This document shows positions 33,210 to 40,537 of a stretch of DNA of 64,000 nt, one piece after another. The DNA is taken from NCBI GenBank assembly GCA_017398765.1, contig JAFQEY010000001.1, positions 1 through 64,000 on the forward strand, in the 5' to 3' direction. The position numbers and the translations under genes were made by a program. Origin of the DNA: Akkermansia sp. Lineage in GTDB: Bacteria > Verrucomicrobiota > Verrucomicrobiia > Verrucomicrobiales > Akkermansiaceae. The notes beneath the pieces were generated by a model that searched no databases, was not told where the DNA came from, and was given only the letters and a program-made list of their open reading frames with translations. Each line of letters begins with the position of its first letter. Positions within the stretch are counted from its first letter, which is position 1.

Positions 33210-34543
33210 AACACCGTGTCAGTATCCTCGGAGCTCTGTTCTGGACCGGGCTTATAGCCGCAGTCTGGTTCATCGGGCGTCTGTATCTGCCGGACTTCTG
33301 GTTCTATGATGCAGCAAATGCTATCAACAAGACGGCGAGCCCCTCTGTGGAGGGTGAGCATATCCAGCTTGTCCCGGCAGGGGGAGAAGTGCAGAAAGCC
33401 CCCTACACCGTGGAGCACCGGGAGCTCATCTGCCCGCTTGTGGGCGTGGCTGAGCTGAGCAATGATGCATGCTCTGCAAGTTTTGCCGCTCTGCCGCTGG
33501 GGCCGCAAGACATGGCCGTGCTACTGAATCGCTTGAAACAAAGTGGCGTGCAGGACATAGCCCTCTCCTCTCCGCTGACCTGGCAACAGGAAACAGGGGA
33601 TATGTCGCGTGAAATGTTTTGCCGAGTCATGCAGGCTTTTCCGCATGCAGTGGCAGGCTTACGCGGGCGCACGGCTGCCCAGCCGGATTTCACCCCGCTG
33701 GAGCTGCGCCAGTCTGCCATACCCGCCGAAAATGTGCAGGGAGATGCCCGTGGATTGCCCGTGGCAAACCGCCCCTTGCCCAACAGCCTGACCACCACCC
33801 CGGATTCGCTCAACGTGGTGTGGGCCCCCGACTGGCTACAGGATGAACCCCACACTCACAAGCCCTCTGCCGTGGAGCAGATGTCCTTTCCCCTGCTGAT
33901 GAGATGGAACGGTGAAACCATCCCAACGCTTCCTTTCCGCTTGGCTCTCATGCGCTTGGGCCTAAAGCCCGATGATGTTCAGGTGAAGCTGGGAGAAAGC
34001 ATTACCTACGGTGGAATCACGCGCCCGCTGGATCGGCACGGGCGCACCCGTATCCGCGAGGCGCAAGTGCTCACCCTGCCGCTGGCAGATGTGGTGAGTG
34101 GGAAAAATATACGTGAAAAACTGGGGGAGAATTCCTGCGTGGTGATGGAAGAACCCGCCCCCAAACAAAACACCCCCGGGCGAGCAGAGCGGCTGGGGCT
34201 GACAGTTTCCCAGCTTGCCGGCACGGAAAAAATCACCCATGAAACAGCATACCGCATAATCGGTGACCATGCTCTGCATGAGTATGTTCTGCTGAGAGGC
34301 TGGCAGCAGTACAGTATAGCCGGCACCTGCCTGCTGCTTATTCTGCTCATCCTGCCGCGCTTCCCCGGTATCCTGCGTTGGGCGGTTCTGACAGCGGCTC
34401 CCACATGGCTTTTGTGGGAAGCTTGGGAGGCCTCTGCTCACAATTGGATTCCGATTTCTACACTGCTGCTCTGCTGGGTGATTTTCCTGATTGCCGTATG
34501 CGTGCTCAGACCGACAAAGAAAGGGCTTTTTGACCGGCGGTAG
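33185..34543 (+). CDS. CHASE2-like extracytoplasmic sensor without output domain
   Basis: A 452-residue membrane protein. One N-terminal helix (about 13-33) is followed by a periplasmic region of about 320 residues and three C-terminal helices (about 365-440). Several features fit a CHASE2 domain: FWFYDAANA after the first helix, DMAVLLNRLKQSGVQDIALSS, SFPLLMRW, and DRHGRTRIREAQ leading to PLADVVSGKNIREKLGENSCVVME. CHASE2 usually precedes a kinase, cyclase or adenylate domain, but this protein ends 12 residues after its last helix. Its 3' end overlaps the opposite-strand retropepsin-like gene by 38 nt. Confidence 0.6.
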   Translation: MSSSRHKIKHRVSILGALFWTGLIAAVWFIGRLYLPDFWFYDAANAINKTASPSVEGEHIQLVPAGGEVQKAPYTVEHRELICPLVGVAELSNDACSASFAALPLGPQDMAVLLNRLKQSGVQDIALSSPLTWQQETGDMSREMFCRVMQAFPHAVAGLRGRTAAQPDFTPLELRQSAIPAENVQGDARGLPVANRPLPNSLTTTPDSLNVVWAPDWLQDEPHTHKPSAVEQMSFPLLMRWNGETIPTLPFRLALMRLGLKPDDVQVKLGESITYGGITRPLDRHGRTRIREAQVLTLPLADVVSGKNIREKLGENSCVVMEEPAPKQNTPGRAERLGLTVSQLAGTEKITHETAYRIIGDHALHEYVLLRGWQQYSIAGTCLLLILLILPRFPGILRWAVLTAAPTWLLWEAWEASAHNWIPISTLLLCWVIFLIAVCVLRPTKKGLFDRR

Positions 34544-35351
34544 CAGGCTTGTTCCCGCGGAAATAGAGCCGCCGGTTCGGACCGTCCAGCCAGACCTCCA
34601 CCTGATTCAGAATCTGATTCCCCAGCACCACATGCGGTGTATTGAAGAAACTTTCGCACACCATCACGTCCTCCAGCTGCAGACGCCCCAGCTGAAGCCG
34701 TGGCACCGGCACCACCGCTATGCGGAAATAGCCACCCGCCGCCGGGCTGTCCCCGCTGAACTGTAACACCCTGGCATTTGGGTATGCTTTCATGAAGCGT
34801 TTCCACTTATCCGGCGGCAGATATACGGCATGCGGCGCACCACTGTCAAGCATACACTCACCCAGACCATCCACATGTACCATGGGCGGGCCCCATTCAG
34901 AGACAGCCACACTGTCCCACGTTCTGACCGTCTCCGGCAATTTCTCACGGAACTCGTGCCGCCCGCCCGCATAGTCCAGGTGCCACACATAACGCCGCAG
35001 AACAGGCCAGCCAATCAAACCATCCGTTGTGGCAAAAAATGAATGAATCACCGGGCAATTTTCCTGCACCGGGGCTTTTTCTTTCTGCAAGCGGATATCC
35101 AGGGGGCTGGGCTGCTGCGGTTTTCCCCAGCGCACCTTGGCTCCCAGTTCCATAGCTGTTACAGGGAAAACAGCGGCAGGAAGCCGGGAGCCGGTATCGG
35201 CTCCCATAGTCAGTTTTTCTCCCTTGCTCCAGGCATGGATTTCCGGCATTCTCTCCGGCGGATTCACCGCAGAGATACCCATGTCCAATCTGGTACGACA
35301 CCCCGGCAGCAACACGACCGCCGCCAACAGCAACAGACATATTCTCGTCAT
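34506..35351 (-). CDS. retropepsin-like aspartic protease lipoprotein
   Basis: A 281-residue lipoprotein with signal peptide and lipobox LPGC (about 15-18). A likely catalytic Asp sits in CMLDSGAPHAVYL. The C-terminal VVLGNQILNQVEVWLDGPNRRLYF is the usual closing strand pair of retropepsin-like domains. The first half contains TDGLIGWPVLRRYVWHLDY, which resembles a second flap or a degenerate copy with DG instead of DTG. It would act outside the inner membrane. No promoter was found directly upstream, so it may rely on weak read-through from pgi. Confidence 0.7.
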   Translation of the reverse strand: MTRICLLLLAAVVLLPGCRTRLDMGISAVNPPERMPEIHAWSKGEKLTMGADTGSRLPAAVFPVTAMELGAKVRWGKPQQPSPLDIRLQKEKAPVQENCPVIHSFFATTDGLIGWPVLRRYVWHLDYAGGRHEFREKLPETVRTWDSVAVSEWGPPMVHVDGLGECMLDSGAPHAVYLPPDKWKRFMKAYPNARVLQFSGDSPAAGGYFRIAVVPVPRLQLGRLQLEDVMVCESFFNTPHVVLGNQILNQVEVWLDGPNRRLYFRGNKPATAGQKALSLSV

Positions 35352-35363
35352 GTCCGTTGTGAT

Positions 35364-35401
35364 GAAAAAAAGCTCCCAAACCGCTGATAAACGGTTGGGA
35401 G
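35364..35401 (-). terminator. terminator of pgi
   Basis: CTCCCAAACCG (35373-35383) pairs with CGGTTGGGAG (35392-35401) with one bulge. On the minus strand it is followed by seven T. Confidence 0.85.
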
Positions 35402-35428
35402 CATTTGTAAACCTGTTAAATTCAGCAG

Positions 35429-36964
35429 TTAAGGCTTAGCAAAGGTATCACAGCAGGGGCACTCCCCAATAGACCAGGATGCCTTGCCGGATTCCGCTAT
35501 ATGAACCAGAGCGTGGTAGGTATCCTCCGCATCCGCTGAAACCTTGGCGGCAATATCGGCAGCCGTGGCGGGCTCTGTGGTCAATGCAGCCTCAGCAGCA
35601 GCCAGCAGCTTCAGGAAAACATTTGCTGCCAGCTTACCGGCCTGCACGCCGGGCTGGTGGTAGGCATTGATGTGGATAAGGCTGGCGTAAAAGCTCACAG
35701 CACGCTCAAAGAGTGCAATGAGCTGTCCAAGGGTGTAGGCATTCACCGTGGGAATGGAGATGGTAATATTCTGCCGTCCACTCTCCGTAAGAGCCTTACG
35801 AGTACCGCGCAAGAAACCCTGCAGATAGTCTCCGGCGGTGAAATCCCCCTCCACCTTCACCGTATCGGTGGGAGCCTGACGCACCTCGATAAACGTAACA
35901 AAGAAGTTATTGATACCATCTCGCAGCTGTTGGACGTAGGCATGCTGGTCAGTAGACCCCTTGTTTCCGTATACGGAAATGCCCTGGTGCACCGTCTTGC
36001 CGTCCAAATCCAATTCCTTGCCGAGAGACTCCATGATAAGCTGCTGCAGGTATTTGGAGAAGAGTACAAGGCTATCCTTGTAGGGCAACACCACCATATC
36101 CTTCTTACCGTGCCCCTCACCTGCGGCATACCATGCCAATGCCAGGCGCATAGACATATTCGTGGCCGTATCAGCCACACGGGTGCGAGCATCCATATCC
36201 GCAGCCCCTTTGAGCAGGCTGTCAACGTCCACCCCCTGGAGAGATGCGGGAACCAGCCCCACCACAGATGTCTCAGAGGTGCGACCACCTACCCAGTCCT
36301 CCATGGGGAAGCGCTTCAGCCAGCCCTCTGCCACAGCCACCTTGTCCAGCGTGGATCCCACACCGGTGACAGCCACTGCCTGCGGGGCAAAGGGAACGCC
36401 CTTGGAGGCAAAATAAGACTGAGCGCAAACCATGCCGTTGCGCGTTTCAGGGGTACCACCACTCTTGGAGATAACCACCGCAAGCGTTTCCTCCAGCGGC
36501 AGAGTATCCAGTACCTTGTACATGCCGTCCGGATCGGTGTTATCCAGAAATGCCATCTTGAGACCGTCAGCCGGCAAGGCATCTGCGACAAGCTCAGGGC
36601 CGAGGGCCGAGCCGCCGATACCAATCACCAGACAGGTGCTGTATTTCTGACCGTTAGGCGCAAGGATTTTACCACCCAGCACATCTGCGGCAAAAGCCTT
36701 CAGATCAGCCAGCGGTCCCTCTATGGCGGCACGCAGCTCCGGGGTGGGGGCAATGGAGCTGTTGCGCAGCCAGTAGTGACCAACCATGCGGTTTTCGTCC
36801 GGGTTAGCAATCACGCCGCTTTCCAACGCAGCAATGTCGCCGTAAGCGCAGTCAATGAGCGGTTTCATCTCTGCCAGAAATTCAGGAGTAAGCGGCAGGC
36901 GGGATAAATCCAGAGAAATCCCCATGTCGGGGTAACGCAATAGTTGCTGTGCGTACTGTTTCAT
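35429..36964 (-). CDS. pgi: glucose-6-phosphate isomerase
   Basis: A 511-residue glycolytic enzyme interconverting glucose-6-phosphate and fructose-6-phosphate. The phosphate-binding VIGIGGSALGPEL is near residue 115. VISKSGGTPETRNGM follows, then GGRTSETSVVG, the catalytic Glu in the QLIMESLGKELD block, and HINAYHQPGVQAGK near the C-terminus. Length fits the bacterial type I family. The frame extends to 37009, but the promoter places the start at 36964. It is monocistronic, with a perfect TATAAT box. Confidence 0.94.
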   Translation of the reverse strand: MKQYAQQLLRYPDMGISLDLSRLPLTPEFLAEMKPLIDCAYGDIAALESGVIANPDENRMVGHYWLRNSSIAPTPELRAAIEGPLADLKAFAADVLGGKILAPNGQKYSTCLVIGIGGSALGPELVADALPADGLKMAFLDNTDPDGMYKVLDTLPLEETLAVVISKSGGTPETRNGMVCAQSYFASKGVPFAPQAVAVTGVGSTLDKVAVAEGWLKRFPMEDWVGGRTSETSVVGLVPASLQGVDVDSLLKGAADMDARTRVADTATNMSMRLALAWYAAGEGHGKKDMVVLPYKDSLVLFSKYLQQLIMESLGKELDLDGKTVHQGISVYGNKGSTDQHAYVQQLRDGINNFFVTFIEVRQAPTDTVKVEGDFTAGDYLQGFLRGTRKALTESGRQNITISIPTVNAYTLGQLIALFERAVSFYASLIHINAYHQPGVQAGKLAANVFLKLLAAAEAALTTEPATAADIAAKVSADAEDTYHALVHIAESGKASWSIGECPCCDTFAKP

Positions 36965-36974
36965 AACGGGGCAC

Positions 36975-37003
36975 ATTATACTCCGCCGCCGCCCTGCTGA
37001 CAA
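36975..37003 (-). promoter_or_regulatory. promoter of pgi
   Basis: TTGTCA-N17-TATAAT on the minus strand, ending 10 nt before the ATG at 36964. It has the only consensus -10 in the window. Confidence 0.8.
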
Positions 37004-37163
37004 GCCCAATCGGAGTCACCCGCCAAATCACCTCATCTTGCTCCGCTCACTCCATTATCCCGGCGCGGTGCTCCGGCAATGAATTCAGGAGCCTGCACAG
37101 CATTTGTCAACGCTGAACTTTGGGCTTGCCAAAAACATTTATTCATGGAAAATGGGTCTCCAC

Positions 37164-38483
37164 ATGAACTCTTCCACCATTTCGAGAGAATTACCGGTCA
37201 GCCGGCACAGCAGAGCCTGGCTTATCCTGAGTCCGCTGCTGGTCTTTTTCCTGCTGTATGTGGGAGTTTCCGTTGTCTCCGGAGATTTCTACACCATGCC
37301 GGTTACCGTTGCTTTCATGGCGGCCTCTGCCTGGGCCCTCATCATCTCCCGCCCCGGCAACTTTATGAAGCGAGTGGAGCGTTTCTCCGCCGGGGCCGCA
37401 CACCGTAATATCATGATGATGATATGGATTTTCATCATGGCCGGGGCCTTTGCCTCCGCAGCCAAATACATCGGGGCCGTAGATGCCACGGTGAACCTGA
37501 CCCTGTCTTTCCTGCCAACAAACATGGTGCTTGCCGGCGTGTTTCTGGCGGCCTGTGTCATCTCCCTGTCCATGGGCACCTCCGTGGGCACCATTGTGGC
37601 ACTCATGCCCGTGGCAGCCGGGCTTGCCAACAAAGGGGAGCTGAGTCTCCCGCTCATTGCCGGGGCTGTGGTAGGCGGAGCGTTTTTCGGAGATAATCTA
37701 TCATTCATCTCAGACACAACCATTGCCGCAACCCGAACACAGGGATGCAGCATGAAAGACAAGTTTCGCTCCAATATTCGCATTGTCGCGCCGGCTGCCG
37801 CCGGAGTCTTTATCCTCTATATCATCCTGGGAAGCGGCAACAGCACGGACATCAGCACGGGGGAAATAGCGTGGGCACGCGTGCTGCCGTATCTGCTGGT
37901 GCTGGTAACCGCTATCTGCGGAATGAATGTGATGCTGGTATTGGCACTGGGTATCCTGTCCACCGGTGTCGTGACTCTGTGCAGCGACTCATTCGGCACC
38001 ATGCCATGGGCAAGTGCCATGGGTCAGGGCATTGTGGGCATGGGAGAGCTCATTATCGTAACGCTTCTGGCCGGAGGCATGCTGGAGCTCATTCGTTACA
38101 ACGGTGGGCTTTCCTACATTATCCGCCACCTCACCGCCGGTGTTCGGGGAAAACGCGGGGGCGAACTGAGTATAGCACTCATGGTCTCTCTGGCCAACAT
38201 GTGCACCGCCAACAACACCGTGGCTATCGTAACCATGGGCGATATTGCCCGCCGCATTTCCCGGCAGTTCGGCATTCCTGCCCCACGGGCTGCCAGTCTG
38301 CTGGATACCTTCTCCTGCATGGTGCAGGGACTGATTCCCTACGGAGCGCAACTGCTCATGGCCTCAGCCATTGCCCATATCAGCGCGTTGGATATCATCC
38401 CGAATCTGTACTATCCCTTCGTCATGGGGGCGGTGGCATTGGGATTCATCCTGTTCAGTCGCCATAAGGAAGAGACACCATAA
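37164..38483 (+). CDS. NhaC-family Na+/H+ antiporter
   Basis: A 439-residue inner-membrane transporter with about eleven hydrophobic helices. The NhaC/ArsB-superfamily motifs are visible: SMGTSVGTIVALMPVAAGLA, then GGAFFGDNLSFISDTTIAATR near residue 170, and MCTANNTVAIVTMGDIARRI near 355. Such proteins exchange sodium for protons, or malate/lactate in some members. The frame opens at 37104. Met at 37164 or 37152 is the more likely start because the preceding residues are not family-like; I could not fix it by promoter. Confidence 0.85.
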   Translation: MNSSTISRELPVSRHSRAWLILSPLLVFFLLYVGVSVVSGDFYTMPVTVAFMAASAWALIISRPGNFMKRVERFSAGAAHRNIMMMIWIFIMAGAFASAAKYIGAVDATVNLTLSFLPTNMVLAGVFLAACVISLSMGTSVGTIVALMPVAAGLANKGELSLPLIAGAVVGGAFFGDNLSFISDTTIAATRTQGCSMKDKFRSNIRIVAPAAAGVFILYIILGSGNSTDISTGEIAWARVLPYLLVLVTAICGMNVMLVLALGILSTGVVTLCSDSFGTMPWASAMGQGIVGMGELIIVTLLAGGMLELIRYNGGLSYIIRHLTAGVRGKRGGELSIALMVSLANMCTANNTVAIVTMGDIARRISRQFGIPAPRAASLLDTFSCMVQGLIPYGAQLLMASAIAHISALDIIPNLYYPFVMGAVALGFILFSRHKEETP

Positions 38484-38510
38484 CACCGCAGAAACCCACG
38501 TACCCCGAAC

Positions 38511-38552
38511 AAAAATCCCCGCAGAATCTCAACGAAACCTGCGGGGATTTTT
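38511..38552. terminator. bidirectional terminator
   Basis: AAAAATCCCCGCAG (38511-38524) pairs perfectly with CTGCGGGGATTTTT (38539-38552) between the converging antiporter gene and the exported-protein gene. Confidence 0.9.
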
Positions 38553-38569
38553 CGCTGTTCACAGCACTG

Positions 38570-39568
38570 CTACTTCCTGGGCTTGAGCGGTACCGCGTGG
38601 AATGGTTGGGGCTTGGCCCCGGTGAATCCGGGATTCATGGAAGCAATCATCTCATTGGTCACGGTGAATGAGAAAGAGCCGCCTTGAGCATCATCTCCCG
38701 GGTCAATAATGTGGTCAAACACGCATACCGCCTTATTTCCCGGTGTTTCAGGCATCACAAAGAGCCCGATTGCCATGGCATGCTTCTGTTTCTCACTCGT
38801 GGTGCGGATGGTGTAGGTAATGGTGTTGAGCCCGCGTTTCAAACCGCCGGAGATTACGTCCGCGCGGCGTTCATCCGCAAATTGGTGGAGAGAGATACCA
38901 TTGACGCGCATATCAATCTCTCTCCCCTGCGCATCCACAAACACCTTACCGATAAGCTGTGGGAAAGGACAGGTGGGCGGTACTTCCGGGGCTTTGGTAT
39001 AGGGGTGAAAGCCATCCTGCTCCTGCAGCACTGACAAGTCCCCCGCCCTGAGTCTTTTTTCCACCTGCGGCAAACGCCCGAGATTGAAGAACCGGCTCTG
39101 GTCAAAACGCCACTTCCCCCCCTCATGTACAAATTCCAACACAAGCGCATTCATCTCAGATTTCCCTTTTTCGCCCAGTTGCACCCTACCCAGATAGGTG
39201 GCTGCCAGCGTGCGGTTAGTGGGGCCGGCAAGCGCACCCACATAGGAAAAGTTTTCCAGAGCAGGCGGCGCGGGCTGGTCACGGAAAATATCCTGCGGGA
39301 ATTTTCCCTTCTGGGAAACAACAAGGTTGCGCACCTTGACCTGGCGGGATTGTGTGGTGCTATTGCGCCATGCATTTTCGTTGCCGCGCATCATGGCAAC
39401 ACGCCATGTATTGTAAATAGTATCAGCAATACTACGAGCCTGTTGCTGGTCAGGAACATTGAATTGCGGTGCTGAAGGAACCGTGGAAGCGACAGGCTGC
39501 CGGGCTGCCGCCACCCCCCACAGGGATACCACACCCAATACAACCGAAAGAAAAATGGATTTCTTCAT
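38570..39568 (-). CDS. exported protein of unknown function
   Basis: A 332-residue protein with a signal peptide (1 to about 22, ending VAAA). Residues 45-170 form a domain that opens with ARSIADTIYNTWRVAMMRGNE, which resembles the small alpha+beta folds of NTF2-like or lumazine-like proteins, and continues with WRFDQSRFFNLGRLP. The C-terminal part (185-320) is beta-rich, with LNTITYTIRTTSEKQ and FVMPETPG. I recognise no family. It has a leaderless-type promoter that overlaps a divergent promoter for the hydrolase gene at 39630. Confidence 0.7.
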   Translation of the reverse strand: MKKSIFLSVVLGVVSLWGVAAARQPVASTVPSAPQFNVPDQQQARSIADTIYNTWRVAMMRGNENAWRNSTTQSRQVKVRNLVVSQKGKFPQDIFRDQPAPPALENFSYVGALAGPTNRTLAATYLGRVQLGEKGKSEMNALVLEFVHEGGKWRFDQSRFFNLGRLPQVEKRLRAGDLSVLQEQDGFHPYTKAPEVPPTCPFPQLIGKVFVDAQGREIDMRVNGISLHQFADERRADVISGGLKRGLNTITYTIRTTSEKQKHAMAIGLFVMPETPGNKAVCVFDHIIDPGDDAQGGSFSFTVTNEMIASMNPGFTGAKPQPFHAVPLKPRK

Positions 39569-39574
39569 GGTTAG

Positions 39575-39603
39575 AACCTACATCAGACTTGCCTTTTCTG
39601 CAA
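39575..39603 (-). promoter_or_regulatory. promoter of the exported protein gene (38570)
   Basis: TTGCAG-N17-TAGGTT on the minus strand, ending 6 nt before the ATG at 39568. It overlaps the promoter for the opposite gene. Confidence 0.7.
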
Positions 39604-39617
39604 GAAAATTGCATACT
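39589..39617 (+). promoter_or_regulatory. promoter of the alpha/beta hydrolase gene
   Basis: TTGCCT-N17-CATACT, ending 12 nt before the ATG at 39630. It shares 15 nt with the divergent promoter, so the two may exclude each other. Confidence 0.6.
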
Positions 39618-39629
39618 TGGGGTGGATTT

Positions 39630-40517
39630 ATGACGGCTTTTTCACGCAGACACCGCAATGCCGAGGAGGCACACTACCAGAAACTGCTGGATAAAGCCCC
39701 GACTATTGTCTGGAAACGCTTTGCAGACGGAGTTACGCTGCGGGTGCGCATGTTTGCTCCACCGGAGCACCATGCGGGAGAATCCGCCCCGGCAGTCATG
39801 TTTTTCTTTGGTGGCATGTGGGCACTGGAAAGCAGTGCAGAGTTTGTTGCCTGGGCAATCCACCTCACCCGGCGCGGGGTCATCTGCTTCATCCCGGAAT
39901 ATCGCACCCATGCACGCTTCGATGTCACCCCGGAGGATATCATTCAGGATGGATTGGATGCCTGGAAATGGCTGCACCACAATGCCGGCAACCTGGGCTT
40001 GGATGCAGAGCGCATTACGCTGGCCGGCACAGATGCCGGCGGGCTGATGGCACTCAACTGTGGTATGCAGCCGCTGGTATTTGAGAAACGCTGGTGGCAG
40101 TTCAAGAGAGAGGACGAGCTGCCGCTGCAACCGGCCTGCATTGCTATCTTACGCGGCGTAATTGACCCGGAGGCACCGGAAGCACGAGCTCTGCAAATCA
40201 GCAAAAATGAGAATGTGAACGTAGCGGCAATCAACCCCTGTTCCCTGCTGCGGCGCAAGCTGCCCCTGCTCTTCTGCGCACACGGCATGCAGGATCCGCT
40301 GTTGGATTACGACATGCGCCGGTGGTTCTGTGATGAATGGGAACGTTTCGGCAACACGGCAGAGTTGGTTCTCTGTCCGTACGGAGACCACACCCTGCCC
40401 CAATTTTCCGTTAACCCCGCTGTTTTTGAACAGGTCCTGCTGTCTTGGGATGCCTTTATGGTCGAGCAGGGAATCTGGCCGGAATCCGACCACATGCAGG
40501 ATGCCATGATGGTTTGA
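39630..40517 (+). CDS. alpha/beta hydrolase with Asp at the nucleophile position
   Basis: A 295-residue HSL/BD-FAE-like alpha/beta hydrolase. The oxyanion block is VMFFFGGMW instead of HGGG/HGGW. The nucleophile elbow reads LAGTDAGGLM where GDSAGG is expected, which puts Asp135 in place of Ser. The other triad residues appear intact: Asp222 in HGMQDPLLD and His254 in YGDHTLP. An Asp nucleophile would suit dehalogenase or epoxide-hydrolase chemistry; otherwise it is a dead esterase. The frame opens at 39459, but the promoter and homology point to 39630. The metal ATPase gene follows 20 nt later. Confidence 0.75.
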   Translation: MTAFSRRHRNAEEAHYQKLLDKAPTIVWKRFADGVTLRVRMFAPPEHHAGESAPAVMFFFGGMWALESSAEFVAWAIHLTRRGVICFIPEYRTHARFDVTPEDIIQDGLDAWKWLHHNAGNLGLDAERITLAGTDAGGLMALNCGMQPLVFEKRWWQFKREDELPLQPACIAILRGVIDPEAPEARALQISKNENVNVAAINPCSLLRRKLPLLFCAHGMQDPLLDYDMRRWFCDEWERFGNTAELVLCPYGDHTLPQFSVNPAVFEQVLLSWDAFMVEQGIWPESDHMQDAMMV

Positions 40518-40537
40518 TAAAGAGAGAAGTACCTCAC

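Noticed and set aside
35657..36907. 416-codon plus frame antisense to pgi
   Set aside because: A shadow frame; pgi has clear motifs, promoter and terminator.
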